Below, in pieces: positions 1-8,916 of a stretch of 64,000 nucleotides of DNA. Position numbers and translations under genes: made by a program. Origin of the DNA: CBDCZY01 sp965224745 (lineage in GTDB: Bacteria > Pseudomonadota > Gammaproteobacteria > Methylococcales > Methylomonadaceae); NCBI GenBank assembly GCA_965224745.1, contig CBDCZY010000010.1, forward strand, positions 682,001 to 746,000, written 5' to 3'. Every line of letters begins with the position of its first letter. The first letter of the stretch is position 1. Below the pieces are notes generated by a model, which saw nothing but the letters and a program-made list of their open reading frames with translations, made no database searches and was not told the origin of the DNA.

Positions 1-2763
1 ATTTAAGCGATCATAATATTCTTGTAAATCAACGACAATTCGCTGATCCAGAATAGCTTTAAAGCGAGCTAGAATAGGTGCTTTATCTAGCGGATTGGTG
101 TCCAAAAAACCATTCACATCCCAAAATTGTCTGAAATAACTGCCGCGTTGATCCGTTGGGTATTCACGCCACAGTAACTCCCTGGCAAATTCATGATTTA
201 AACCCAGCATATAAGCTTCAATAAATTTTTGGTTGGTTTCGAGTATTGAGATGCTGTTTTGTTCAATAAAATTAATATTAGGTAAAAATAACTCAGAAGA
301 ATATTCCGCAAGCGGCTTATACATTGGTAAGTCGAACTTGGGATAGGCCATGGCTTCTATAAAATGCTCTTTTAGCTGTCCCAATATAAACGGAGGAAGT
401 ATTACACTACCAAGAACCCAGCGAGGAATAGTTATACTAGGGTGAATACTTGCAAAAACAGTCTCATTGACCAGTGCCATGTTTAATGCCGGGCGTTCTT
501 TTACTTTTCCCAGCCTTGCACTTTCCTGAATCATGCCATTGACATCTATTAAAGCCTCTTTAAAGCGAGTGGCTTCTTCACTATCGACAGTTCCGCCTAT
601 CGTTGGGATGAAGTTTTCACCAGGAATAGTCACTTGAAAGTCAGGACTATTGGGTAAATCATCTACAGATTCAGGTGTTTGATTCTCTTCCAAAAGGGCA
701 TTAGCGCTTTCTATTTGTTTACACCAATTGTCTAACAAGCGATACAGATAAACCAAGCCTGCTACAGCTGCAGTGCCTGCTGCTAAAAGGGCTGCTGTTA
801 CAGCAAACAAGAGCATAAAAATAATGATAATGAATGCTAAAACTAGCGGAATCCACTTAATCCAAGGATAGCGTTCCAACCAATAGATAAGAAAATCAGG
901 AATATTAGACGGTTTAGCCGCTTCAGCTATATCATCTGTAGTAACAATGCCTTCGGGTGTCTCTTGGGGTGGAGCGGCACTAACCTCTCCATCATTGATT
1001 CGGCTTACCAAATTATCCAGATTTACATCATCATCCAATGCTAAGCGTTTAACCAATTTCCCTCTTGGCCTTAGCAGTTTACGCATATTGACAGAGGTAG
1101 TGGCAAGGGTCAGCTTACTTTCCTTCTTCTGGTAATAAACCGTCAAACCTTGAGATAAAATTCGGCTGTGGACTGGTGATGTAATGCTCAACCATTTTCC
1201 TGCTTTCTTTTCTTTAACAGGGGATAAATGAAACTCATAGAAAATACCGGATACAGCCTTTGCTAATTGCGCTTGTCGGATTTTTTTATTGGCTTCTAAT
1301 ATTTCGCCTACCTGATCCCAGGCAGATTTCATGTAATTTTCCTGATTTTCTTGTACCACTTTAGTACCAAACCCAGCCGATACACGCCAACGAGCATCAA
1401 GGTTGAGCTCATGAGTCCAGTTGTAGTTGGGAGAGATATCGGTATTGTCTCTTTCCTTTAGCAGACGTTGAGCCATGGCATGCCATCTGCCATATAAAGG
1501 GGCTGTTATCAATGGATCAGGGTTTTTTAATATTTCATACTCAGTCTCTGGATCAACTGCTTCTGCTTCCTGTATAACGCCAGAAGACATATTCACCGCC
1601 AAGGCATCGTCTGTTTCATAGCTATCTGTTAGATTGATAAAGGCGACTATGTTTTGCTGGAAAGGATGTAAATTTTCAATGTTTCTTGGCTGCGTATCCG
1701 TAGAAAGCGCTGTAATTTGATCTGCTGTTAAATCATTTTTAAAAGCCCAATAGTCATGGCTCTGTACTTCTTTAAACTCTTCGTCAGTATAAAAAAGTTT
1801 CGGTACGCGTAATGCGCCGCCAAGTTTTAAAACACCTTTTAATTCATCTGTTGCGTCGATGCCCTTCAAGTTAGCACCGGGATGTTGCACATCCATATCG
1901 CGCTTACCAACACGGCTATCAACAGGTTTGGGTTCTAAAAGACGAACCAAGTATTCGAAATCCCCTACTGTTCCTGTTCTGAAATACCAGCGGTGATAGA
2001 AAGGCAACTGAAATCCATCTGTAATACCACTCGCATCCCAGGCAGGGGCATCTGCTACGCCGCTCGGATCTAGCCCTAAGCCCGCCAATCGACCACTTTC
2101 AAAAGCTGGGACTAAAAAGGCGTGATAGGCTTCCTTCTCTTCTAACTTTCGAGGACAAACTATTCTGGAATGCGCTAAATCAGGATTTTTAACCAATAGT
2201 TTAGTCAACGCTTTGGCTATATCATTATTGTTTTCATCTCGTTTAAAATCGCCTTCTATTAAATCTTTATCAGCGTGTACGTGCGCCCAAGCCCATAATT
2301 GACTGGCATCTTGTAATTTTGCGTCATGTTTTAATGTAATAAAGGCTAAGGGCTTGTCTTTAATGTTTTTACCATCTGAAAATTCACTTTCTTTGAGCAC
2401 TACAAGTGCCAACCAAGGTTTTAGCCGATGGCCAACAGGTTTATCAGGAGAATAGCGCCAAGGTAAATCCTCATCATAAAAATCAATATAAGGGAGGTAG
2501 TTAGGCTCAAAATTGGTAATCCAGTTACGGGGTTCTACCTTAACGATAGATTTGGGGTCTAGACCTGTGATATCGCCAGGACCATAGATCTCAATGTCTT
2601 TGGCAACAGCAATAGATTGAACGCCATCACCATCCACACTCTGCCCCTCTATCACTAACTCAATAGGAATAGTCGCCCGGTTGCCCGATTGACCAGAAAT
2701 CTGGTTGGCGATACCCTGTCTAAGCCAGGGTAAAAAGGTATAAGTAGCTAGTTCATCATTCAT
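1..2763 (-). CDS. Large protein of unknown function, partial at left edge
   Basis: An uninterrupted reading frame of 921 codons starts at ATG 2763 and leaves the window at base 1, so the C-terminus is missing. The first residues read MNDELATYTFLPWLRQG. The first 600 residues are mixed alpha/beta without a signal peptide. A long hydrophobic stretch (about residues 630-670, rich in Ile, Leu and Ala) is a probable membrane hairpin, followed by more soluble sequence. The start overlaps the stop of the upstream partial gene by 4 bp (ATGA), so the two were translationally coupled. I do not recognise the family. A vague resemblance to accessory proteins of contractile-injection-type clusters is only an impression. 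Confidence 0.8.
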   Translation of the reverse strand, partial: MNDELATYTFLPWLRQGIANQISGQSGNRATIPIELVIEGQSVDGDGVQSIAVAKDIEIYGPGDITGLDPKSIVKVEPRNWITNFEPNYLPYIDFYDEDLPWRYSPDKPVGHRLKPWLALVVLKESEFSDGKNIKDKPLAFITLKHDAKLQDASQLWAWAHVHADKDLIEGDFKRDENNNDIAKALTKLLVKNPDLAHSRIVCPRKLEEKEAYHAFLVPAFESGRLAGLGLDPSGVADAPAWDASGITDGFQLPFYHRWYFRTGTVGDFEYLVRLLEPKPVDSRVGKRDMDVQHPGANLKGIDATDELKGVLKLGGALRVPKLFYTDEEFKEVQSHDYWAFKNDLTADQITALSTDTQPRNIENLHPFQQNIVAFINLTDSYETDDALAVNMSSGVIQEAEAVDPETEYEILKNPDPLITAPLYGRWHAMAQRLLKERDNTDISPNYNWTHELNLDARWRVSAGFGTKVVQENQENYMKSAWDQVGEILEANKKIRQAQLAKAVSGIFYEFHLSPVKEKKAGKWLSITSPVHSRILSQGLTVYYQKKESKLTLATTSVNMRKLLRPRGKLVKRLALDDDVNLDNLVSRINDGEVSAAPPQETPEGIVTTDDIAEAAKPSNIPDFLIYWLERYPWIKWIPLVLAFIIIIFMLLFAVTAALLAAGTAAVAGLVYLYRLLDNWCKQIESANALLEENQTPESVDDLPNSPDFQVTIPGENFIPTIGGTVDSEEATRFKEALIDVNGMIQESARLGKVKERPALNMALVNETVFASIHPSITIPRWVLGSVILPPFILGQLKEHFIEAMAYPKFDLPMYKPLAEYSSELFLPNINFIEQNSISILETNQKFIEAYMLGLNHEFARELLWREYPTDQRGSYFRQFWDVNGFLDTNPLDKAPILARFKAILDQRIVVDLQEYYDRLN

Positions 2764-2909
2764 GCGGCAATATTGATTTCGGTGTTAGGAATCACATGCA
2801 TTTGAGCTGCGGCGTTGGGGTTTTGACGAGTTTTCTCTCGCATATAATCTTTAGCATTTGCCTGGCTACTAAAACTCATGGCCTCGGAATCAATAGGCTG
2901 ATTGGTATC
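2760..2909 (-). pseudogene. 3' remnant of an unknown gene cut by the IS3 element
   Basis: An open frame enters from the left inverted repeat of the IS3 element at 2909 and ends in TGA at 2760-2762, overlapping the next start codon by 4 bp. About 49 residues survive, ending in PNTEINIAA. The only ATG inside would give 37 residues. The 5' part is absent beside the other end of the IS. It was probably the first member of an operon with the large downstream protein; its function is unknown. Confidence 0.55.
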
Positions 2910-2974
2910 TGTAATGGTCTAATAATCTTGGAAGGATTTATAGCTTATAATCCAACCCAAAATTAGGATAAAAA

Positions 2975-3016
2975 ATGACCGAAATAACCACAGTAAAACC
3001 TAAAACAACCTTCACC
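2975..3016 (+). pseudogene. 5' piece of IS3 orfA, severed by IS21
   Basis: ATG at 2975 begins 14 codons (MTEITTVKPKTTFT) that run into the left end of the IS21 element at 3017. Joined after removal of the IS21 element and one target-repeat copy, the frame continues exactly into the main part of orfA at 5432, giving a 107-residue OrfA of normal IS3 size. The purine-rich AATTAGGATAAAA upstream can act as ribosome binding site. Confidence 0.75.
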
Positions 3017-3114
3017 TGTTAGGCGACAATTAACCTGTCCGGTCAGACGACAATTATCTTGACCGGTTGAGTGTATAAACTGATAAGTACTTTTTACTCT
3101 TAGGAGGAAGTGAC

Positions 3115-4626
3115 TTGTCCGGTAAACACATCACTCAATTACAGGAAAATAGTTATATGAAAAATCGTCAGACAGGTTGTACGCAGGAGACATCCGCAGC
3201 AAAAGCCGGCATCAGTGTTCGATCAGGTTGCCGGATCGAAAAAGGTGAAAGAGCTGAACACAAAGAACGAAAGTGGCGAACGCGCAAAGATCCATTAGAA
3301 GCCGTATGGGACTCAGAACTGGTTCCGTTATTAGAAGATGAATCGTCCTTAACTGGCATTACCCTGTGGGAGCATCTGGATGAGCAGCATCCGGGAAAGT
3401 ATCCAGAGAAATACCTTCGGACACTGCAAAGACGTGTTAAACACTGGCAGGCCACACAAGGCCCGGACAAAGAAGTCATGTTTCGTCAGTCGGTACCTGC
3501 GGGTCATCAGGGACTATCTGATTTTACGCACCCCAATACCGTCATTACGATAGACGGGAAGGCGTTCGCACATTTACTGTACCAGTTTCGCCTGGCTTTT
3601 AGTGGTTGGCGTCATGTCCATGTTATTCAGGGCGGAGAAAGCTACAGTGCACTGGCTGACGGCTTACAAAGTGCATTACACACCTTAGGCGGTTCACCAA
3701 AGGAACATCGTACAGACAGCCTCAGTGCGGCTTACGTCAATAACGTAGAAAAACAGCGACTGACGGAAGACTATCATGATTTATGTAAGCATTATGGCAT
3801 GCGGCCCACCACCAATAATCTGGGCATTAGTCATGAAAATGGCGCCATTGAAGCACCGCATGGCTCATTAAAACGTCGCATTGATCAAGCCATAAAGTTA
3901 CGCGGTTCGAATGATTTTTCTACACTCCGTGCTTATCGAGAGTTTCTTGAACACATTGTCGACAAACTGAACAGACGATGCAAAGGCAGGTTGGCCGAAG
4001 AGCACAAAACCCTGTTAGCCTTACCCAAACACCGATTTGTTGATTATGCTGAGCTGTCGGTAAAAGTCACCACCAGCAGTACCATTGCTGTAAAACGCGC
4101 ATTGTATACCGTCCCTTCACGCCTTATCGGTGAAAGCGTCAGGGTGCATCTCTACCATGATCGTTTGGTCTGCTTTGTTGGCCAAACTCGGGTGATCAAT
4201 CTGCCTCGGATTTATCCAACAACGCCCACCGGCCGAGCGCGACGAATAGATTACCGGCATATCATTCATTCTCTGGCAGCCAAACCACAAGCCTTCCGCT
4301 TCTCACAGTTTCGCGATAATATTTTGCCTAACACGCAATATCGGGCTTTATGGAAGCAGGCAGAGAAACAGTTTACACCGCAAGAAGCATGCAAGTGGAT
4401 GGTTGCTGTTTTACGCTTTGCCTATGATTATGATTGCGAAAGTGCCCTGGCAACTGAGCTAATGCGACAGGCAGAACAAGGTGCCTTGCCCGATTTAACA
4501 TCCCTGCAGGCAAGGTATTTACAACACAGTACACCGCCACCGATACCGCTACGCCAACACCAGGTTGCTGACTATGATCAACTACTGACCGGTCAGTGGA
4601 TGAGACAGGAGGTGTGCTGTGAGTGA
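3115..4626 (+). CDS. istA: IS21 transposase IstA
   Basis: This 503-residue DDE transposase catalyses strand transfer of the IS21 element. The start is TTG at 3115, placed 7 bp after an AGGAGG ribosome site at 3102-3107. An N-terminal helix-turn-helix region (about 25-50) precedes the integrase core. The acidic triad appears as D147 (ITIDGK), D201 (HRTDSL) and E246 (ENGAIEAPHG), followed by the C-terminal beta domain typical of IstA. It overlaps istB by 8 bp, which implies coupled translation. No frameshift is seen, so it is probably active. Confidence 0.95.
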   Translation: MSGKHITQLQENSYMKNRQTGCTQETSAAKAGISVRSGCRIEKGERAEHKERKWRTRKDPLEAVWDSELVPLLEDESSLTGITLWEHLDEQHPGKYPEKYLRTLQRRVKHWQATQGPDKEVMFRQSVPAGHQGLSDFTHPNTVITIDGKAFAHLLYQFRLAFSGWRHVHVIQGGESYSALADGLQSALHTLGGSPKEHRTDSLSAAYVNNVEKQRLTEDYHDLCKHYGMRPTTNNLGISHENGAIEAPHGSLKRRIDQAIKLRGSNDFSTLRAYREFLEHIVDKLNRRCKGRLAEEHKTLLALPKHRFVDYAELSVKVTTSSTIAVKRALYTVPSRLIGESVRVHLYHDRLVCFVGQTRVINLPRIYPTTPTGRARRIDYRHIIHSLAAKPQAFRFSQFRDNILPNTQYRALWKQAEKQFTPQEACKWMVAVLRFAYDYDCESALATELMRQAEQGALPDLTSLQARYLQHSTPPPIPLRQHQVADYDQLLTGQWMRQEVCCE

Positions 4627-5356
4627 TGGTTTGCCAATGATGTTAAAAGAACTTCGCTTGCTGGCTTTTTGGCAATATTATGAAGCTTATCAGGAACAGG
4701 CCACAAAACAGGCATGGGGCTATAGCCAATACCTGTCTAAACTGTGTGAAAATGAAATTGCACGGCGCTTTGAAACGCGAGTTTGCAACTGGACCAAAGA
4801 AGCCAAATTACCCCGGGGCAAAAGTTTTGCCACCTTAGGCTTTGATGAATTACCGGAAACCATTCAAAAGAAAGTGATTGGGCTGCGCGATAATACCCAG
4901 TGGGCGCTACAGGCAGATAATGTTTTATTGATTGGCCCTTCCGGTGTCGGTAAATCGCATATTGCTTCTGCTTTGGGGCTTCATCTTATCGAACAAGGCA
5001 TCCGGGTAAAATGGTTGGCTGCCACCGCACTGGTGCAATTACTGCAGCAGGCCAAAAAAGAGCTGGATTTAATGGCTGTGATGAGTCGACTGGATAAATA
5101 TCGTGTACTCATTATCGATGATATTGGTTATGTTAAAAAAACGGATTCAGAAACCCAGGTCCTGTTTGAGTTTATTGCTCATCGTTATGAAAGTGGCAGC
5201 TTGATCATCACATCAAACCAGCCATTCAGTCACTGGGATCAGATATTCCCGGATACATTAATGACCGTAGCCGCCATTGACCGCATTATCCATCATGCCA
5301 CGATTCTTGAAATCGACGGCAACAGTTACAGGAGGAAACATCAGAAAAAATCATAA
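4619..5356 (+). CDS. istB: IS21 helper ATPase IstB
   Basis: A 245-residue AAA+ ATPase related to DnaA and DnaC that remodels target DNA and recruits IstA. Walker A GPSGVGKS is at residues 106-113 and Walker B VLIIDD at 163-168. Sensor-1-like ITSNQ follows near 199. The start is GTG at 4619 inside the istA 3' end. The length is that of the family. It has no independent promoter and is expected to be co-translated with istA. Confidence 0.95.
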   Translation: MSDGLPMMLKELRLLAFWQYYEAYQEQATKQAWGYSQYLSKLCENEIARRFETRVCNWTKEAKLPRGKSFATLGFDELPETIQKKVIGLRDNTQWALQADNVLLIGPSGVGKSHIASALGLHLIEQGIRVKWLAATALVQLLQQAKKELDLMAVMSRLDKYRVLIIDDIGYVKKTDSETQVLFEFIAHRYESGSLIITSNQPFSHWDQIFPDTLMTVAAIDRIIHHATILEIDGNSYRRKHQKKS

Positions 5357-5424
5357 AAAACCTTAAACACTCAACCGGCCATCATAATTGTCGCCAAACC
5401 GGACAAAGTAATTGACGCGAGACA

Positions 5425-5713
5425 CTTCACCACAGAACAGCGTCTAGACTACGCTAAACTCATGGTAAATGAAGGATATACCAATAAGCAGGTAATGGAA
5501 ATATCAGGAGCAGGTGACTCTGCTGTGAGGCGATGGAAAAAGCAATATTTAGATGAACTCAAAGGTAATACACCTCAGGATAAGCAAGCGTTAACCCCAG
5601 AACAACAGAAAATACAAAGCCTAGAGAAGCAATTATGGCGAGCTAAAAGGGATAATGAAATACTAAAAAAGGCCACAGCCTTCTTTGTTCGAGACAACAA
5701 CAATCTGAATTGA
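5425..5713 (+). pseudogene. IS3-family OrfA, 3' part (split by IS21)
   Basis: The coding frame continues from the 14 codons at 2975-3016 and ends in TGA at 5711. The fragment holds a helix-turn-helix (NKQVMEISGAGDSAVRRWKK) and a coiled coil (QKIQSLEKQLWRAKRDNEIL) typical of OrfA. Translation could restart at ATG 5462, giving 83 residues. A classic slippery heptamer, A AAA AAG, lies in the proper phase at about 5665-5671. A -1 shift there opens directly into orfB, as in active IS3 elements. The IS21 insertion has separated this part from its own promoter and start. Confidence 0.85.
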
Positions 5714-6561
5714 TTGTTGAAATAAAGAAGGCTTCTCCAGGCTATCAAACAACAGAGCTTTGCACACTATTTAATATAGCTCTCAGTACACACTACTATC
5801 AGATTAATAATCAAATGAGCGATGAAGAACAAGAAACCATAGAACAAATTAAATTGATAGCCATTGAAACTCAGCATACCTATGGTAAACGAAGGACTCA
5901 GGTTGAATTAGCTAACAGAGGGATTGAAATAGGCGTTTATAAAACAGCTTCATTAATGAAAAAATCGAATGTCATTGCCATAAAACCTAAAAAGCGACAC
6001 AGCTATCCAGCGGGAGAAGTCCACAAGAAAGCGGATCATTTACTTAAACGACAGTTTAATCCCAGTACTGTTCATACGCACTGGGTAGGTGACATTACCT
6101 ACATTAAAACCTATACAGGCTGGAGCTATTTAGCTTGTATACTTGATCTTGGGTCAAGAGAAATTATGGGCTGGGCATTATCAGAAGAACCCAATGCAGA
6201 GCTTGCAAAGTCAGCATTAGAACATGCGATTAATAAACACAAGCCAGATACTCAACAATTAATGTTTCATTCAGACCAAGGGGTTCAATATTCAGCCAAT
6301 CTATTTGTTGATTATCTTCATGACTTGGATATAACACAAAGTATGAGCCGTCGAGCTAATTGCTGGGATAATGCTGTGATGGAGCGGTTTTTTAGGAATT
6401 TAAAAACAGAGAGGCTGAACTATTTGAGTTTTATTAATTACTCCTCTGTAGTCAGTGCTGTGACTAGCTATATTAGTTTCTATAACTATAAAAGGTTACA
6501 TTCTGCTATTGATTATAAAACCCCTCATCAAAAAACCAAAGAAATGAAAAAAGCGGCTTAA
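5710..6561 (+). CDS. IS3-family transposase OrfB
   Basis: This is the catalytic half of the IS3 transposase, normally made as an OrfAB fusion by -1 frameshifting. After an N-terminal HTH_21-like region it carries the rve integrase fold with D128 (VGDITY), D189 (FHSDQG) and E225 (AVMERF). The last pair is separated by 35 residues, the DD35E signature. The first codon taken here is TTG at 5710, overlapping the orfA stop, but the frame is open upstream to the slippery site. The gene is undamaged, yet its partner is split by IS21, so the element is probably not autonomous. Confidence 0.93.
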   Translation: MIVEIKKASPGYQTTELCTLFNIALSTHYYQINNQMSDEEQETIEQIKLIAIETQHTYGKRRTQVELANRGIEIGVYKTASLMKKSNVIAIKPKKRHSYPAGEVHKKADHLLKRQFNPSTVHTHWVGDITYIKTYTGWSYLACILDLGSREIMGWALSEEPNAELAKSALEHAINKHKPDTQQLMFHSDQGVQYSANLFVDYLHDLDITQSMSRRANCWDNAVMERFFRNLKTERLNYLSFINYSSVVSAVTSYISFYNYKRLHSAIDYKTPHQKTKEMKKAA

Positions 6562-6590
6562 AATCCTTCCAAGAAAACTTGACCATTACA

Positions 6591-6641
6591 GTAGGCCCCG
6601 CCATTATCCAGGGATTTCGTTTTGGTTTTTCGAATATACAT
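6591..6641 (-). pseudogene. 17-codon head of a transposase, cut by the IS3 element
   Basis: ATG at 6641 begins MYIRKTKTKSLDNGGAY, ending exactly at the right end of the IS3 element. The residues resemble the start of IS1634/IS4-type transposases, from memory of the family only. The remainder is not present next to the other IS3 end. It is too short to be certain. Confidence 0.35.
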
Positions 6642-6870
6642 GTCCCTAGCATTAATGAAAATCAAGGGTCAAAAAGACGAAAATGGCACTACCGAGCGGA
6701 TCTGAAAAAAACACCGTTGAAAGGTAAGGTTTTTTTTCATGGAATCATTCGATGAAAACAAAATATCAATAACTTAGCGATGTCAAAGTCACGAAGATGG
6801 GTTAAAGATAGAACCAAACACCTCACTTCCAGTTATCATCTGTGCAGTCTATTGCAAAATTTGGTGGAGG
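6642..6870. other. Non-coding stretch beside the IS3 element
   Basis: No gene is supported here. The first part could be the outer end of the transposase remnant's element (AATCAAGGGTCAAAAAGACG). From about 6800 the sequence matches 7615-7700 and belongs to the duplicated block described separately. Confidence 0.4.
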
Positions 6871-7185
6871 CTACTCTCGTTTTGAATCCACCTCATTTTT
6901 TTTGTTATTCTGATGTTCTGTTATATCGTTTTCCTCTACATGGTATTCCGCATCGATAAAGCTAGATGACTGTTCCTTTGCCGTTTTTATAAAAGCCAAA
7001 GCCGCAAAGGCAATCGCAACAACAAACACCAGACCTATTACGAACAGAAACACTGTAAAAAACATGATCCCAAACCACAGTAACAACACACCAGCAACCG
7101 CAGCGACAAGCCGACCGTACCAAGTCTGTGGAACCCAGTCGATTTCGATCCTCATCTCCGATTTTTTTGGCATCTCTATTTTCAT
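6871..7185 (-). CDS. Small two-helix membrane protein, copy A
   Basis: A 104-residue protein of unknown function. The N-terminus (residues 1-25) is charged and amphipathic. Two hydrophobic segments at about 26-46 and 47-66 predict an inner-membrane hairpin. The acidic tail (71-104) contains SSSFIDAEYHVEENDI, and a related tail motif YHVEEN appears in the neighbour copy. The paralogue at 7705 is nearly identical over 90 residues. The strict conservation of the reading frame between diverged copies argues that it is a real gene. No family name is recognised. Confidence 0.65.
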   Translation of the reverse strand: MKIEMPKKSEMRIEIDWVPQTWYGRLVAAVAGVLLLWFGIMFFTVFLFVIGLVFVVAIAFAALAFIKTAKEQSSSFIDAEYHVEENDITEHQNNKKNEVDSKRE

Positions 7186-7704
7186 TCGCTCTTTACCTAA
7201 TTACAACGAAGTAAATTTCTATGGCTGCGATAAATAAGGATGAATAATTAGGGTCAGTGTAAAATAGTTTCTTCACTCACAAGGTTGCTAACCCATTTTT
7301 TGAGGAAAAATGAGGTCAGGCTTTACAATACAACACTGGAATACATTATTCTTAACCTTACTTGGTATTTGGAATAAATCTGATCTAACCCACCGAATAA
7401 TTAGGGTCAGCGAATAATTAGGAATAATTAGGGTCAGTGTAAGAATAATTTCTTCATTCACAAGATCGTTAACTCATTTTTTGAGGAAAAATGGGGTAGG
7501 TCTTACAATGCAACGCTGGAATACATTACTCTTAACCTTACTGGGCCTCTGTAATGAATCTGATTTAAACCCATCGAACATTTTATTTCTCCTTCACCCC
7601 TCACATGATATGAATGAAGATAGAACCAAACATCTCACTTCCAATTATCTACAATGCAACCTATTGTAAAATCAATTGGAAGTAACTTCCGTTTTGTATC
7701 CATC
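7186..7704. other. Inter-duplication spacer with two 150-bp tandem units
   Basis: This stretch contains no convincing gene. It holds four copies of AATTAGGGTCAG-like text and two diverged tandem units. Small reading frames here differ between the two units and are not conserved, so they are treated as chance. Confidence 0.5.
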
Positions 7705-7998
7705 TCACTTATTTTTTCTATTCTGATACTCTTTTATATCGTTTTCCTCTACATGGTATTCAGCGTCGATAAAACTAGATGATTGTCCCTTTGCCGTTTT
7801 TATAAAAGCCAAAGCCACAAAGGCAATCGCAACAACAAACACCAGACCTATTACAAACAGAAACACTGTAAAAAACATGATCCCAAACCACAGTAACAAC
7901 ACACCAGCAACTGCAGCGAAAAGTCGACCAAACCACGTCTGTGGAACCCAATCGATTTCGATCCTCATCTCCGATTTTTTTGGCATCTCTAGTTTCAT
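7705..7998 (-). CDS. Small two-helix membrane protein, copy B
   Basis: A 97-residue paralogue of the protein at 6871. Differences are few and mostly conservative (for example I3L, Y23F, V27F, A61V, E71G). The two predicted membrane helices are almost unchanged; the C-terminal tail ends earlier. It lies in the same orientation as copy A, about 520 bp away. The conserved length and low rate of disruptive change suggest both copies are kept under selection or the duplication is recent. Function unknown. Confidence 0.65.
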   Translation of the reverse strand: MKLEMPKKSEMRIEIDWVPQTWFGRLFAAVAGVLLLWFGIMFFTVFLFVIGLVFVVAIAFVALAFIKTAKGQSSSFIDAEYHVEENDIKEYQNRKNK

Positions 7999-8060
7999 TT
8001 GCCCTTTACCTACAACAGTCGAAGTAAATTTCTATGGCTGCGATAAAGAAGGATAAACAT

Positions 8061-8570
8061 GTCCATCAAACCTCTTTTCATTTTTTGTCTGCGTTAACAT
8101 CCTGTCTTTGAAAATTAGCTTTCTACAATTTCCCCCGTGCACTATAAATGATAATATTTCCAGCCACTTACATTAGAAATAGAAAAAATTAGAAACTTAA
8201 ATAGGGGTCTAGAGCCTTAAGTCTTTCTCATGAAGCGCTTTAAACTAAGGTTATCATGTAACAACATATGTTTCACTTACTTTTTTTAGTTAATATTCAC
8301 TATGATTTTGGAGCAAAATCGGCACTTCAAACAAACTTAAGTGAAACGTGTATTGCTTTGATTTATGACAGATAATATTTATATTCATACTCGATATTGA
8401 TGTTGCATCGCTTGAGAAGGCAATGCAAAGTTTTCCGGGATACTCAAATATAATTTGTCAGCTGTTGGAGTCATTTTTTAAGTACAGCCAAAGATACAAA
8501 GTATAGTTAAACTCTGAATCCGTGACTTAAAGTGCATCCACCAATTCTTGGGAAACCACATTAACATTTC
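8061..8570. other. Gene-free stretch with inverted repeats
   Basis: No coding region is supported over about 500 bp. A nested inverted repeat lies at 8270-8347: outer arms GTTTCACTTA (8270-8279) and TAAGTGAAAC (8338-8347), and an inner hairpin GATTTTG-GAG-CAAAATC (8304-8320). It may be a small mobile-element remnant or a structured transcript; the sequence does not decide. Confidence 0.45.
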
Positions 8571-8916
8571 GGTATTGTTCAAAAAGTATAGTTTCTGGTA
8601 AAGTAGTATTTTTCCCGTGAGTAACTAACTATGGCGACTTGTCCGAAATGTCACTCAGCAGACTGCACTATAAAAGGTGTTATGAGCGACTATTGGAGTC
8701 CCTATGAAAAGTTTATCCCGGCTGGATTACATACACTATCAAAAGCTGAAACATATACGGTGGAAGGCTATAACAGCTTATTTAGACACTTTCTCGCCCG
8801 ATTACGCCGAAAGTCGAAGTGTTATAGCAAAAGCAAGGAAATGCTTAAATATTCAGTGATGCTTTTAATGCTCAAATGGAACGGGGATTTTGAAACTATA
8901 CTTAATCAACAATACC
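8571..8916 (+). mobile_element. Miniature IS1-like element with internally deleted transposase
   Basis: The terminal inverted repeats are 25 bp: GGTATTGTT then AAGTATAGTTTC at 8571-8595, and the reverse complement at 8892-8916 with a few mismatches. Only about 346 bp lie between the outer ends, against roughly 700-800 bp for a full IS1-type element. The enclosed reading frame joins the first and last parts of an IS1 transposase. No clear 8-9 bp target duplication is visible. Confidence 0.65.

Larger units (their letters stand above)
3017..5424 (+). mobile_element. IS21-family insertion sequence (istA-istB), complete
   Basis: The ends start TGT and finish ACA. They carry the multiple related terminal repeats expected of IS21: GGCGACAATTA and CCGGTTGAGTGT motifs at the left (3021-3075) and inverted copies at the right (5366-5424). 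The element is flanked by perfect 7-bp direct repeats CTTCACC at 3010-3016 and 5425-5431, a target duplication of IS21 size. Its length is 2408 bp. Both genes are intact and the target is the orfA gene of an IS3 element. Confidence 0.93.
2910..6590 (+). mobile_element. IS3-family insertion sequence, interrupted by an IS21 element
   Basis: The ends are imperfect inverted repeats. The left, from 2910, reads TGTAATGGTC then six variable bases then TCTTGGAAGGATTT. The right, 6561-6590, is its reverse complement with a different six-base spacer. Inside are orfA and orfB of IS3 type in -1 frame relation. Subtracting the nested IS21 insertion and one 7-bp repeat leaves about 1.27 kb, a normal IS3 length. 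I see no target duplication: the left flank ends GGTATC and the right flank begins GTAGGC. This suggests rearrangement after insertion. Confidence 0.88.
6800..8060. repeat. Duplicated ~450-bp block (6800-7250 and 7615-8060)
   Basis: Two direct copies each contain one small membrane-protein gene on the minus strand plus flanks. Shared flank text includes AGATAGAACCAAACA downstream of each gene and GTAAATTTCTATGGCTGCGA upstream of each. Between the blocks lie two further tandem units of about 150 bp (about 7240-7386 and 7428-7578). These begin AATAATTAGGGTCAGTGTAA and share TTTTTTGAGGAAAAATG and TGGAATACATTA. The whole region is therefore built by tandem duplication. Confidence 0.8.

Noticed and set aside
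3168..3479. Minus-strand 103-codon frame
   Set aside because: Antisense shadow of the IstA gene with Ser/Cys-rich composition and no family resemblance.
7481..7669. 62-codon frame in the duplicated spacer
   Set aside because: Not preserved in the sister tandem unit at 7240-7386, so it is probably chance.
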